Below, piece after piece: positions 35,704 through 44,896 of a stretch of DNA of 64,000 nucleotides. This DNA comes from Planctomycetaceae bacterium (GTDB lineage Bacteria; Planctomycetota; Planctomycetia; Pirellulales; Thermoguttaceae): NCBI GenBank assembly GCA_031277105.1, contig JAISLW010000268.1, forward strand, positions 1 through 64,000. Direction: 5' to 3'. The number at the start of each line of letters is the position of its first letter. The stretch's first letter is position 1. The notes beneath the pieces were generated by a model. It searched no databases. It was not told where the DNA came from and saw only the letters and a program-made list of their open reading frames with translations. The translations under genes were made by a program, and so were the position numbers.

Positions 35704-36267
35704 CTATAAATTTTCCGTTTTTTCTCTTTCAACTTGTCTCAATTTTTCAATCTCTTCAATTATTACTTCAGGGGTAAGAATCTTTTCAAAATATACTGTA
35801 ACATTTGACTTGTTACTCGTTTTTGGCGTTTTATATGAAAAATATTTCCAATAACAACATTTACGTAAAATTAAACTTCCAGTAGAAATTGTTACCCATT
35901 CCGATTCATTACGAGGCAGTACAAGCAAAATTAACATAATTGGTTTATAACGCATACATAATTTATTATAGACATCAGCGTCAATAGTACAAGAAGCGCC
36001 TCCTTCACATTCTTTAGCATTTTTTGATGCTTTTAGTTGAAAGGGAATTTCTATGCCATCATCATAGAGTTTACCAGTATCATTATCCTTTGACACACTG
36101 AAAAAACGTCCGTCTGTACCATAATCAAATTCAGATTCATTAATAGTAATATTAACGCTCGCTTTTGCAGCTAAAGCCGACATGTAGGAACGATGAATCA
36201 ATTCTTCACGATGTTGTAATAGCAACATGATAAGATTATTACAGTTTATATCAAAATACGAAATCAC
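35704..36267 (-). CDS. DUF4365-family protein (PD-(D/E)xK-like fold)
   Basis: 187 residues. Matches the DUF4365 pattern: LIHRSYMSALAAKASVNI, then YGTDGRFF, DDGIEIPFQLKAS (an IxQxK-like nuclease core) and LVLPRNESEWVTIS ... CCYWKYFS. The D/Q/K arrangement suggests a restriction-endonuclease-like fold. Such proteins occur in prophages and defence islands. Paired with the 322-residue gene downstream. Confidence 0.75.
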   Translation of the reverse strand: MISYFDINCNNLIMLLLQHREELIHRSYMSALAAKASVNITINESEFDYGTDGRFFSVSKDNDTGKLYDDGIEIPFQLKASKNAKECEGGASCTIDADVYNKLCMRYKPIMLILLVLPRNESEWVTISTGSLILRKCCYWKYFSYKTPKTSNKSNVTVYFEKILTPEVIIEEIEKLRQVEREKTENL

Positions 36268-36389
36268 AAATTAAATATTAGTGAAAACAAAGAGCATTTA
36301 TTGACTATCGACTTAACAAAACAAAAACTTGAATAAAGATAGAAATATTTTGTACATGACCGTTTTACGTCTAAACGTCCCTAATACAT

Positions 36390-37448
36390 TTATGCATAAA
36401 ATTTAATTTTACTCCAACTGCCTGGTAACGAAACAGTAGACCAATTAACCGCATTAGACGAATATGCAATTTTATCAGTTGCAACCGCAACAAATGTACC
36501 AGAACCATAAGCCACACTACGCCAATCGCCAGGCAAATCAATAATCACCCAATCCAGAGACGAATAGTCTGAAAAAGACGCGTATGCAATCACGTTAGAC
36601 CCAACGCCAACAAATTTATTAGAATCACAAGTCACACCCTGAAGAGACGACATACCGCTTGGATACGACTTTATTACTCCATTGGACAAAAATGAAAAAT
36701 CTGATGGACTAGAACTAAAATACACATAACCATGCGAACCGACAATTACACCCCGTCCCTCCTTGTATATTATATCCGTCCACTTATAACTACGAGCAGA
36801 TGTACCCCCAATAGTACCAAATTGCCACCACGTGCCGTAAGATGACCAATTTGACGTGAAGCAAAAATTACACACATCATCCATTTTCGTACTAGAATCC
36901 GCATCAGGTCTTTGACCAACTACAACACACACGGCATCCGTGATTGCCATTGCATTCCAATAACCAGCCACAGCCATTACAGCACCATCTATTTCAGGAA
37001 TAATTGATTCGAGTATATACTCAGGTCTTGTCCAACTCCAGTCGAAAACGCCTAATGACATTATTCCACTCACAAGATAAACGCCTGCCGTTGCCCTATA
37101 TAAACTGCCTTTGCACTCGATATTAGTTAATTCTCTTGTCAACCCCTTCCAAGTTACTTTATCTTTTGCATATACAGAGGATGCCCCAGCGCCTGCAATA
37201 ACAACATTATCGTTATGGTTAAATGCCACACCGCGTAATTGACCGGACTTAATCGCTTCTGTAATAGTCCAATTCAATACATCTGAACCAATTGTATATG
37301 CCACATTTTTACCGCCTGTCATTATAAAACCGTCTGCAAAGAACGGTATCATATTTCCCCATACTTTTTTCCCGTTGTAGATAGCGTTGACGTGGTGTCC
37401 GTTCCAGATTGGTTTTGCAATGTGTATTCCGTTGTAAATAGCGCCCAT
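36390..37448 (-). CDS. Tail-fibre/propeller-like protein
   Basis: 352 residues. N-terminus has a repeated phage-type phrase (YNGIHIAKPIWNG, AIYNGKKVWG). The rest contains repeats of the type W..VAYGSGTFVAVATDKIAYS and DSNKFVGVGSNVIAYASFS, as in bacterial neuraminidase-like beta propellers. Probable receptor-binding or fibre protein. It is the last of a cluster of fibre-like genes reaching from 41.0 kb. Confidence 0.7.
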   Translation of the reverse strand: MGAIYNGIHIAKPIWNGHHVNAIYNGKKVWGNMIPFFADGFIMTGGKNVAYTIGSDVLNWTITEAIKSGQLRGVAFNHNDNVVIAGAGASSVYAKDKVTWKGLTRELTNIECKGSLYRATAGVYLVSGIMSLGVFDWSWTRPEYILESIIPEIDGAVMAVAGYWNAMAITDAVCVVVGQRPDADSSTKMDDVCNFCFTSNWSSYGTWWQFGTIGGTSARSYKWTDIIYKEGRGVIVGSHGYVYFSSSPSDFSFLSNGVIKSYPSGMSSLQGVTCDSNKFVGVGSNVIAYASFSDYSSLDWVIIDLPGDWRSVAYGSGTFVAVATDKIAYSSNAVNWSTVSLPGSWSKIKFYA

Positions 37449-37531
37449 GATCTTTAAAAGTTAGGTGGTTAATTGTTTGGACTATGATTTTTTTGGTTTT
37501 TATGAGGTTTTTGAGAGACAATAATTGTTTT

Positions 37532-38221
37532 TTAATCCTCCAAGTAATAGCAAAGAATATTGTTGTTTCCTGCCGCTGTTGTTGCTGCGGATTCGGACGC
37601 GAACATTGTTTCGTGCGTTTTCATGCCTCTGTGTACATGGTCTTCTTTTGCGTACTTTACACTTGTACCAACAGCAGCAGTCCCCAACGGTTGCGGCGCT
37701 GCCGTCGCTGGTTGAATTGCAGCCGGTATTGTCGGTTTATTTAATATTTGCGCAACGCCACTCGTTGCAGCCCAATCCGCATTCACTTGAGCAGATGCAA
37801 CATCAGGCTTGTCAGTCAAATCGTTGTAACTGATTTTTTTAGAATTTACGCCGTTATGATCGTGTCCACTTGTTGCGTTAAATCTATCAGTCAAATCTGG
37901 AGGAATCGTCGGCGTGTTGAGAATGTTTTCATATTCAATTTTTTTAGAATTTTCACCATCGTGATCGTGTCCACTTGTTGCGTTAAATTGACCAGTTAAA
38001 TCCGGAGGAATCGTCGGCGTGTTGAGAATGTTTTCATATTCAATTTTTTTAGAATTTTCACCATCGTGATCATGCCCAACATCGGGATCGGTTGTTTGAC
38101 CTACAGTTGTATCAATTGCGTCTAACCTCGCAATAAGATCGTCAAACTCGTCTCTTATCACTTCCAACGCTTGCCGTAAATTTGACTCCGTTACCTTCTT
38201 GACCACTTTGCTATCCCACAA
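37532..38221 (-). CDS. Tail-fibre protein with His-rich repeats
   Basis: 229 residues. A helical start (NLRQALEVIRDEFDDLIARL) is followed by three repeats of about 35 residues with GHDHDGENSKKIEYENIL and LNTPTIPPDL, then a DWAATSGVAQILNKPTIP fibre motif and YAKEDHVHRG. HxH clusters could bind metal ions in a trimeric fibre, as known for T4 gp37. The repeats are near-identical at DNA level (105-base units) and could vary in number. Confidence 0.8.
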   Translation of the reverse strand: MWDSKVVKKVTESNLRQALEVIRDEFDDLIARLDAIDTTVGQTTDPDVGHDHDGENSKKIEYENILNTPTIPPDLTGQFNATSGHDHDGENSKKIEYENILNTPTIPPDLTDRFNATSGHDHNGVNSKKISYNDLTDKPDVASAQVNADWAATSGVAQILNKPTIPAAIQPATAAPQPLGTAAVGTSVKYAKEDHVHRGMKTHETMFASESAATTAAGNNNILCYYLED

Positions 38222-38274
38222 TTAAAAAAATTTTAAACTGTCCTTACTTGAAATTGAATTTACATTCTCACGCC

Positions 38275-38461
38275 GTAACCGTTCACTGAAAATTTGTTTA
38301 GTAATTACGTTTTGGCTGTTTTTTGAGGGACAAGTGGGACAGGAGGAACAAATGGGACAATTTTTGTTGCAAAAAACCTTTCTCATAATTCCGAATTCCG
38401 AATTTCCTCCCCTACACTCTATTCTCTAAAACTTGTCGCTTAAATTTCCGTGAACGTTTAC
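38275..38461. repeat. TIR-bounded element, copy 1
   Basis: Bounded by inverted ends GTAACCGTTCACTGAAAATT and, in reverse, AATTTCCGTGAACGTTTAC. Inside are two GGGACAA-type units and TTTTTGTTGCAAAAA. A second copy with the same internal order lies at 61629-61786. No coding capacity. Confidence 0.65.
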
Positions 38462-38468
38462 ACAATAT

Positions 38469-39209
38469 TTATCGCAAAATATTCAACGTAAAATTAGCCG
38501 CAACATATTTACCTTGACTGTCAACAGCAAAAATCGCCGCGTAATAATCGCCACTCGATAGCGAACCCGATGTAACGCCCGTTTCACCCGCCGCAACTAC
38601 TACATCACGAACATACACAAAATTAACATCATATATTCTAGCCGTAACTACAGGCAAAACATCAACGTTGACCATGTTAAAATGAGCAGCATTGTCAGAA
38701 TAAAATTTGTACAACGCAAACGTTACGCCTTGAACATTGGGATACTCGCCGTCCTCCGGTATAAGCGTCGTCGCAACACCGTCAACATACGCCGCCGTCC
38801 CCACGCCTACGTTGATCAACAACATTTGCAATACCTCTTCTTCCGACAAGCCTTCGCCAAATTTCTCCTTAACAGAATTAGCCAATTCAGACAAATCAAT
38901 CGGATTAGTTGTAAAATTACGCGGCAAACCCTCTATCTTCGTCGTGTAACTCCACGCAAAAACACCTTCCGATACTTCCGCATAATCATACCTTGAAATA
39001 TCGCCCTCATGCGGCGCCGCATCCGATTGGACATACGCATAATCGCCTACACGCGGATTAGATATTGCCGATAACGCCGTTACATTCGCCACACTGTTGC
39101 GAAACCTACTGCCTGCCGCCAAAACCGCAACCTTGCCGTCAACATAACTCTTCACTCCCGACAACGATTGCTCCAAATTTTCCGGATAAACTACTTTTTG
39201 AACCGCCAT
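38469..39209 (-). CDS. Modular fibre-like protein
   Basis: 246 residues. N-terminal helix (MAVQKVVYPENLEQSLSGVK), a domain ending FTTNPIDLSELANSVKEKFG that is also present in the next gene (FTTNPITIDELDTAL), and a C-terminal Ig/fibronectin-like beta domain. Member of a set of four neighbouring proteins built from shared N-terminal docking parts and different ends. Probably virion surface. Confidence 0.65.
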   Translation of the reverse strand: MAVQKVVYPENLEQSLSGVKSYVDGKVAVLAAGSRFRNSVANVTALSAISNPRVGDYAYVQSDAAPHEGDISRYDYAEVSEGVFAWSYTTKIEGLPRNFTTNPIDLSELANSVKEKFGEGLSEEEVLQMLLINVGVGTAAYVDGVATTLIPEDGEYPNVQGVTFALYKFYSDNAAHFNMVNVDVLPVVTARIYDVNFVYVRDVVVAAGETGVTSGSLSSGDYYAAIFAVDSQGKYVAANFTLNILR

Positions 39210-39319
39210 AATATTTTAGGGGTTAGGGTTTAGGGGGTAGGGAATAGTTTTTTACATTCCCTACACCCCGACCACTAACGTCAATGAATTATTGTCAAAA
39301 ATTAAATTTTGATTATGAA

Positions 39320-40054
39320 TTAAATTCCGCTTACAAACTTGAACGTTGCCGCCGAAATCTCGCCCGTCGCAGTCAACACCGATGATACTTTAACATAATA
39401 AATCCCGTCATACGCAGTCGTATCAAGATAAGTAGTCGTATCTGTTCCCGCAAACGAAATCGACGTTACTTCCGCAAACGCCGCATCATAAACCGTAACC
39501 GTATAAGTATGAACCGCCGCCTTGTCCGATAACGACCAACGAATATCGCCAGGCGTAGATTCAACCTTGAAAAATTGCGTAGTCGTATAAATCTCCGACG
39601 TAAACAAACTGCTACTAAACGTACCCAAATCGACAGCGCCCTCAAACGGATTAAGAAAACCAGTATCAATCAATAATTCCATAACCTCATTAGAATTTAA
39701 CGCCGCCGTCGCCAACGAATCTAACAACGTTTGCAACGCCGTATCCAATTCATCTATCGTAATCGGATTAGTTGTAAAATCACGATTGTCAATTTCTATC
39801 GCCGTAATATATTCCCAACCTTCGCCGTCATACTTGTAAATCGATGATTGACCGTCGTTGCTCTCATCATTCAATACTATCGCCAAATCACGAACCAACG
39901 GATCAACAATCGAACTTAAACCCGCAACAGATTCAACAAAATCCCGCACTCGAAAACTATTCGCTGCATTCGGCGTTGACCGCTCATCAATATAAATTTT
40001 AATCGACGTTAAAAACGCTTCCTGATTAGCAGCGTCTATAAATTTTTTCGCCAT
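39320..40054 (-). CDS. Modular fibre-like protein
   Basis: 244 residues. N-terminal helix (FIDAANQEAFLTSIKIYIDE), shared FTTNPITIDEL segment, a helix VMELLIDTGFLNP similar to VQALIDTGWL of the Pro-Glu hinge proteins, and a beta-type C-terminal domain (TYTVTVYDAAFAEVTSISF). This links the two groups of modular proteins. A good GGAG-type site precedes the ATG. Confidence 0.65.
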   Translation of the reverse strand: MAKKFIDAANQEAFLTSIKIYIDERSTPNAANSFRVRDFVESVAGLSSIVDPLVRDLAIVLNDESNDGQSSIYKYDGEGWEYITAIEIDNRDFTTNPITIDELDTALQTLLDSLATAALNSNEVMELLIDTGFLNPFEGAVDLGTFSSSLFTSEIYTTTQFFKVESTPGDIRWSLSDKAAVHTYTVTVYDAAFAEVTSISFAGTDTTTYLDTTAYDGIYYVKVSSVLTATGEISAATFKFVSGI

Positions 40055-40077
40055 AAATTACTCCATGTTATAATTAA

Positions 40078-40104
40078 AGCGACATCCCGTTTAAGGATGT
40101 CGCT
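40078..40104 (-). terminator. 10-bp stem hairpin between fibre genes
   Basis: AGCGACATCC and GGATGTCGCT pair perfectly around a 7-base loop, followed on the minus strand by TTTAATT. It lies just past the stop of the gene at 40116. The short T tract makes termination possible but not certain. Confidence 0.6.
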
Positions 40105-40115
40105 CCCCCTGTTTT

Positions 40116-40772
40116 TTACTCACCGCCAAAAATACTTGCTATCAACGCGTCAACTTCCGCATTCGTCATCGCAACGACAGTATCACCGTCAATCACACTG
40201 ATACTTTCCACTTTCAAATCCGTGTAAGCGTGCGAAGCCATAACAGACGATTCAATTATGCCGCCTAACAATTCATAAACATGAATTAAATCAAGTACGC
40301 CGTGATTTGTTATCGCTATATTTGTCGCTTTGGCAAAACCAGTCAATACAGGCGCGTCAAACGTTTCAGTCCAAGCGCCGTCAAAACCATACTTCGTAAC
40401 ATACGTAGCGCTAATCCAACCGTTAGTCGAATTGTATATGTCTTGAACGGAAACATATTCGCTGTCGTCGGCGCTCGATCTGAATAATCCCAAATGCGTA
40501 GTTTCGCCGCCGTCATTAGTCCAAAAACCAAAAAATAAATCAGGTTGACCATTGACCAACGCATAATCAGCAGCAACATCACCCGAAAACGGAGTCAACA
40601 CAGGCTCCGTTGAAGTTTCAAACGCCAACGTTACGCCGCGCGGAACTGCCAAACTCGGAGTCCACGTATAATTCGACGCTTCTATTTTATTCGCCTTGCG
40701 TGCGTCTATAATACCCCACGCATTACTTAAAGCCCGCTGCAAATTAGCAGGATTGACAATTGTTACAGCCAT
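40116..40772 (-). CDS. Modular fibre-like protein
   Basis: 218 residues. N-terminal helix (VNPANLQRALSNAWGIIDAR), a beta-rich central domain (about 50-165, FFGFWTNDGGETTHLGLF), and a C-terminal helix VVAMTNAEVDALIASIFGG. That helix is like the end of the next gene product (ALTNDEVDLITNLIF). Same family logic as its neighbours. Confidence 0.65.
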   Translation of the reverse strand: MAVTIVNPANLQRALSNAWGIIDARKANKIEASNYTWTPSLAVPRGVTLAFETSTEPVLTPFSGDVAADYALVNGQPDLFFGFWTNDGGETTHLGLFRSSADDSEYVSVQDIYNSTNGWISATYVTKYGFDGAWTETFDAPVLTGFAKATNIAITNHGVLDLIHVYELLGGIIESSVMASHAYTDLKVESISVIDGDTVVAMTNAEVDALIASIFGGE

Positions 40773-40783
40773 AATAATTCCTT

Positions 40784-41023
40784 TTAAACTGAATTAAAAA
40801 TTAAATTAGTTATTAAATCAACTTCATCATTCGTCAACGCAACAACATCGATTTCGCCGTTGCCGCCGCCGTCGCCTTGAGTTACCCAATATTCTGTATC
40901 CGTTACAAGAATATTAGGCGGCACATCCCTAATCGCCTGATACAAATATTTGCCAGACGTTACTTTAGCGCCAGCGCCATACGGTATTGCCGGATTATGT
41001 TCAATAAACAATGAAACTGTCAT
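40784..41023 (-). CDS. Small fibre-like protein with carbohydrate-binding-like segment
   Basis: 79 residues from ATG 41023. The segment YGAGAKVTSGKYLYQAIRD followed by YWVTQGDGGG resembles small chitin-binding (CBM5/12-type) modules, where aromatic residues contact sugar. It ends with the EVDLITNLIF helix shared with the neighbour. Possibly a tail-associated sugar binder. Confidence 0.55.
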   Translation of the reverse strand: MTVSLFIEHNPAIPYGAGAKVTSGKYLYQAIRDVPPNILVTDTEYWVTQGDGGGNGEIDVVALTNDEVDLITNLIFNSV

Positions 41024-41079
41024 AAATAACAACAAAACAAAAAAACACTATAACAAATTACCACTTTCCTGTGTCAAAT

Positions 41080-42336
41080 TTACCAATACGCTTTTATGCC
41101 TAATTGTTTGAATTGTTTTATTGCTAAACGCCACGTAAATAAACTGTCTAAACCGTTGTACAACAATAATTGCTCGATTGGGATTTCATGCAACTTGTTC
41201 AATTTGTCCACACTGGAAATATACGGTTTGACCGGATCGTCATAACCACTTACGCCAAAATTAACCAACGTCTGAAACTTCAAACCACATACCCCCCGCC
41301 TGCAATCCAATATATGCGAATTCAAAAACGTATCCGCGTACCAATTATTGACCGAAACGCCAAACCAAACATTACTCCATCTATCCTCAAACTTCAAATT
41401 ATGCGCTATCTTGGGAATCCCCGATTGCAAAAAAGTACGCCAAACCGGAATAATATCCGGCGTCATCGGAAACGCTACCGTCTCAAAAACCTTCTTATAA
41501 CCGCCTAAACAAACCGAAGCCGATAACACTCGCGAATTAGATACTTCAGGCTTCAAACAATTCGTCTCATAATCGAAAGCCGCATAACCCTTGTCAAAAT
41601 TGCCGATATATTGCAATATTTCAGATATTTCATTTTTAGCGTATAACAATTTGACTTGATTTTGCGGCTCGATTTCACACGTTCCAAACGGGCGCTTGTC
41701 AATTACCCGCTTAATATTTTCGATATGTTTGTTAAACCACAAAGCGGCAACTACACCCGAACCCCGCATCGCCGATATATCGCCGCCGCCATATTCCACT
41801 ACCGAATCATAATCATACGTCGGACATATCCACGCATTCCAACGTTTCGACGGAATTTGACAACCGTAATAACGAACCGCATCGCCAACTTCCAAACCAC
41901 TAAAAGCGCCAGATAATACAGATTGAACCGCAACAATACCAAGCGGAATTATTACAACAGGATTTAACTCCTTGACCGTTTTGTGTAAATTGTACAAACA
42001 AGACGTTGCCGCTACGTCAATATTAGACGCACCGTAACAAGCAACAGCGCCAGTCAACCAACAATCATTACGCAAATCAAAATCAATATTATTAAACGCC
42101 TCCCGCAACAATACATCCGTATCGCCAAACCACGAACCCGACGCATTGTTCATAGACGTAGGCGATCCCATTACAATCAGAATTTTTGATTTACCGTTAC
42201 CGCTCGGTTGTAACGGATTGATACATTTTTTTGACGATTGCGAATTATTTTGCGATTTACGCCCGCAAGTCCCGCAACGCGCCGCTACCGGTTGTTGCAA
42301 TAACTTCGATTTAATTTCACGACTAAATAACGCCAT
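41080..42336 (-). CDS. Uracil-DNA-glycosylase-like domain fused to 3'-5' exonuclease
   Basis: 418 residues. The first half resembles family 4/5 uracil-DNA glycosylases (CGTCGRKS and a later Cys that could hold a cluster; ILIVMGSPTSMNNASGSWFG). The second half is a DEDDy exonuclease as in Pol I: FDYET (D255/E257), AHNLKFEDRW (D318) and YNGLDSLF (Y393, D397). The polymerase domain itself is missing and not elsewhere in the window. Phages commonly encode such a split proofreading unit. Confidence 0.8.
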   Translation of the reverse strand: MALFSREIKSKLLQQPVAARCGTCGRKSQNNSQSSKKCINPLQPSGNGKSKILIVMGSPTSMNNASGSWFGDTDVLLREAFNNIDFDLRNDCWLTGAVACYGASNIDVAATSCLYNLHKTVKELNPVVIIPLGIVAVQSVLSGAFSGLEVGDAVRYYGCQIPSKRWNAWICPTYDYDSVVEYGGGDISAMRGSGVVAALWFNKHIENIKRVIDKRPFGTCEIEPQNQVKLLYAKNEISEILQYIGNFDKGYAAFDYETNCLKPEVSNSRVLSASVCLGGYKKVFETVAFPMTPDIIPVWRTFLQSGIPKIAHNLKFEDRWSNVWFGVSVNNWYADTFLNSHILDCRRGVCGLKFQTLVNFGVSGYDDPVKPYISSVDKLNKLHEIPIEQLLLYNGLDSLFTWRLAIKQFKQLGIKAYW

Positions 42337-42431
42337 AATAAATTTAGAAAATAATAAAGAAAAATTCGGAATGCAGAATTAGAGACGTTAGTCTTTGTAA
42401 ATTGGTTTTGTCCAATTGTTTTTATATCCTG

Positions 42432-42467
42432 ATCTACGATAGTAGAAATTAAGTAATACTTCTAAAA
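42432..42467 (-). repeat. Solitary Cas12a-type CRISPR repeat (site 1)
   Basis: On the minus strand the core AATTTCTACTATCGTAGAT has the Cas12a crRNA handle form: TCTAC and GTAGA stem, 4-base loop, and the AATT lead. It differs from known AATTTCTACTATTGTAGAT handles by one base. It lies in the spacer between the sliding clamp stop (42524) and the start at 42336, with no second repeat nearby. No cas gene is present. Confidence 0.7.
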
Positions 42468-42523
42468 AAAACAAATGACCCAAGAATACAAACATAATTC
42501 CGCATCCCAAATTCCAAAAATTT

Positions 42524-43555
42524 TTACGCTTTTTTCACTTCCGTAATATACGTCATTACGCCGTCGTCGATCAAAATACAATCTTCACAAACTGTACAAA
42601 TATCGAACTTACCCAATAAATCTAATAACAATTTCGGATGTACTTTGAAAGTTACGCTGGCGCCGGAATATGCTACTGGATATTTTGATTTGAACCAACC
42701 GTACAAGCCTTCGCCTTTCATTTCAATTTGACTGCGTTCAGGGTTAAACGTAACAGTTATTTCATCCGAACCTCGCATATTTTCTTTGCTAAAAACAAAA
42801 GCGGTTTCAATTGAATCCCGCAACCCGTCTGGAAAAGTAACATCAACGCCGCTGCGTTTCTTGTTAATTATCGGGTCAACAGGAACGTCATACGAAACAT
42901 TATGCCGCCTGCAATCTATATGCAAACCGTGAATATTTCTGAAATGTAACCAATTGCTTGTTACCGAATATTCAGTTACGCCCATTTTTAGTATTGAACG
43001 TAAATGACCATGCCGTACCAGACACGAACCGTCTATACCAAAATCCCAACGCACTCTACACAATTGGTGCAGCGTCGCCGACTCAATATAATTGTCCGTA
43101 ATATGAATTGACGATAATTGGAAGTCGTCGTTGCTTTGCGAAACGCAATCCTCGACTATTACGACGGCAGTTGCGAATTTATCCGGCAACGGTCGCCAAA
43201 CGGCGCTCGCAGAACGTTCTAATATGTCTATCGGCAACATCAAATTCGGATCGCACTTTATACCCGCTTCAACTTTATCGCCCCTTATAATCAATTCCGA
43301 TTCACGCTGTTCTAACGTAACCGTCGCATCTGTTAATTTTGATAAAACTTTGAAAAACGGCTCGGCGACAACAGCGCCCGTTATACCCAAATCCAACGGC
43401 ACAAAACAAGCGATATTTTCGTTAAACGTATAAGCCCATTTGCTAGCGCCGTCAAACGCTATACAATCCGATTGTTCTATTACTTCCTTGTCAGTCAGAC
43501 CCGGCTTCAACAATTCCAAATCCGCCAACAATTGACTACGATCAACATTTTCCAT
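42524..43555 (-). CDS. DNA polymerase sliding clamp (DnaN-like)
   Basis: 343 residues with three-domain clamp rhythm. Recognisable parts are ELIIRGDKVEAGIKC in domain one, FQLSSIHITDNYIESATLHQ in the middle, and GEGLYGWFKSKYPVAYSG with VHPKLLLDLLGKF in the last domain. It tethers the replicative polymerase to DNA. It overlaps the preceding unknown gene by 14 bases. Confidence 0.8.
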   Translation of the reverse strand: MENVDRSQLLADLELLKPGLTDKEVIEQSDCIAFDGASKWAYTFNENIACFVPLDLGITGAVVAEPFFKVLSKLTDATVTLEQRESELIIRGDKVEAGIKCDPNLMLPIDILERSASAVWRPLPDKFATAVVIVEDCVSQSNDDFQLSSIHITDNYIESATLHQLCRVRWDFGIDGSCLVRHGHLRSILKMGVTEYSVTSNWLHFRNIHGLHIDCRRHNVSYDVPVDPIINKKRSGVDVTFPDGLRDSIETAFVFSKENMRGSDEITVTFNPERSQIEMKGEGLYGWFKSKYPVAYSGASVTFKVHPKLLLDLLGKFDICTVCEDCILIDDGVMTYITEVKKA

Positions 43556-44210
43556 AAATAAACCTCAATAATTTTTCAGGCGAAACGCCATACTGATTTG
43601 ACCACTTCACTAAATATTTACGCATTTCCAATTGCGTTATTTCAAGACGTTTAACAGACAAACCAAAACCAGACTCAAAATGAAATTGTACAAACGATTC
43701 ACTAGCGCCTATTTGACCTAGTACGTACTTCGTCAATCCTGTATCCAATTCAACGCCGCAACCCAACAATTTCGATTGCACGTCGTTGACTACGTACAAA
43801 CTGCGACCTACCGCTAATTCCAATTCAGCAAAATCACAATCCCAAATAAAACGTTGCAAATAATTCATAACCGGTCGCAACCGCTCGCTAGAATACGGAT
43901 TGACCGATAATTTATACTCATGCAAAATAACGCGAAACCATTCAATAAATTGCTGCGGCGAATTGTGTACGCGTTTGTTATTCAATTTGTACCAATCTAT
44001 AACTTGCCGCACAACTGTTTCGCCGTACTTGTCCGATAACGCTTGCAATTGTTTACGCCAACGCTTAACTTGCTGCGAAGTACGCCACGTGCATTCCGTA
44101 ACCGTTAATAATTCATTTAACATACGATTAACATTAGAACGCACGCCCGCAACAGGATTACCGCAAGAAATACCGCCAGCCAATCTATTACCACGCGAAA
44201 CCAAAACCAT
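43542..44210 (-). CDS. Hypothetical protein upstream of the clamp gene
   Basis: About 222 residues from ATG 44210; a TTG at 44267 would add a hydrophobic lead of 19 residues and seems less likely. Basic helical N-terminal half (WRTSQQVKRWRKQLQALSDK), then mixed. Its overlap with the clamp gene suggests a replication role. Not recognised. The octamer TTGGCATA lies 110 bases upstream. Confidence 0.6.
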   Translation of the reverse strand: MVLVSRGNRLAGGISCGNPVAGVRSNVNRMLNELLTVTECTWRTSQQVKRWRKQLQALSDKYGETVVRQVIDWYKLNNKRVHNSPQQFIEWFRVILHEYKLSVNPYSSERLRPVMNYLQRFIWDCDFAELELAVGRSLYVVNDVQSKLLGCGVELDTGLTKYVLGQIGASESFVQFHFESGFGLSVKRLEITQLEMRKYLVKWSNQYGVSPEKLLRFIYGKC

Positions 44211-44403
44211 AAACAATTCAGCAAAAAAGATAATTGAAAACAAAAAGGAAAAACTTAAACAAGTCAAATACGACCAATTAAATATATCCCCAACGTATAA
44301 ACAACCGCTAATATATTATGCCAATTGAAACAGAATAATTATTAAAATTAAATTTGACCGCGCAAGAAAAAACGGCACACTCAATTTTACTCGAATGTAC
44401 CGC

Positions 44404-44439
44404 ATCTACGATAGTAAAAATTTTAACGTTCAAGAAATT
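44404..44439 (-). repeat. Degenerate solitary Cas12a-type repeat (site 2)
   Basis: Minus-strand core AATTTTTACTATCGTAGAT matches site 1 except one base, which turns a C-G pair into U-G but keeps the stem. It begins at the stop codon of the tag gene at 44740, so it would be transcribed in that mRNA's 3' end. Confidence 0.5.
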
Positions 44440-44740
44440 ATCGCCGTCTGTTTTTCACGGGAATTTTCTTTTCCTCTTCCTCATCGTTTTCGACTTTGTC
44501 TTTATCTTTGGAATTTTTGACTTTGTCGTCTTCTTCGTCTTCATCTTCGTTTTCAACGTCCTCGTCTTCATCTTCGTTTTTTACGTCTTCGTCTTCGTCG
44601 TCATTTTCAACATCTTTGTCTTTATCTTTGGAATTTTTGACTTTTTTGTTGAAAACGGACATTGAGCTGAATCCGAGCGAAGTATTAGCATCGCCTTGCA
44701 ACGCCTCAAAAGCGCTAATATCGGCTAATTCTATAGACAT
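44438..44740 (-). CDS. Tag-family protein with acidic repeats
   Basis: 100 residues. Tag variant at the start: MSIELADISAFEALQGDAN with SSMSVFN from about residue 25. The rest is a highly charged Lys-then-Asp/Glu repeat (VKNSKDKDKDVENDDEDEDV type) ending in basic KNRRR. This could mimic DNA or be an unfolded, easily ejected chain. Own promoter with hairpin. Good GGAG site. Confidence 0.8.
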   Translation of the reverse strand: MSIELADISAFEALQGDANTSLGFSSMSVFNKKVKNSKDKDKDVENDDEDEDVKNEDEDEDVENEDEDEEDDKVKNSKDKDKVENDEEEEKKIPVKNRRR

Positions 44741-44778
44741 ATCTTACTTCTCCATTACTTTGTTAAATTAACAACCAC

Positions 44779-44830
44779 GCCATAAATGGCACTGCTATCA
44801 ATATAACCCAAAACAAAAATCATGTGTCAA
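44779..44830 (-). promoter_or_regulatory. Promoter and 5' hairpin of the tag gene at 44740
   Basis: Minus strand: TTGACA (44830-44825), 19-base spacer, TATATT (44805-44800), then hairpin GCCAT-TT-ATGGC (44790-44779). Same design as the other tag genes. Confidence 0.75.
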
Positions 44831-44896
44831 CAAAAAAACAAAACAATAAACATTTAAAATAAGATTACACAAAGTCTGACTACGCCAAACAATAAT

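Noticed and set aside
35870-35895. AATTTCTAC on the minus strand in the DUF4365 gene
   Set aside because: Coding sequence, and no matching GTAGA follows.
44354-44771. Plus-strand frames rich in Phe/Val or Ser opposite the acidic tag gene
   Set aside because: Antisense of GAA/GAC repeats; no start signals.
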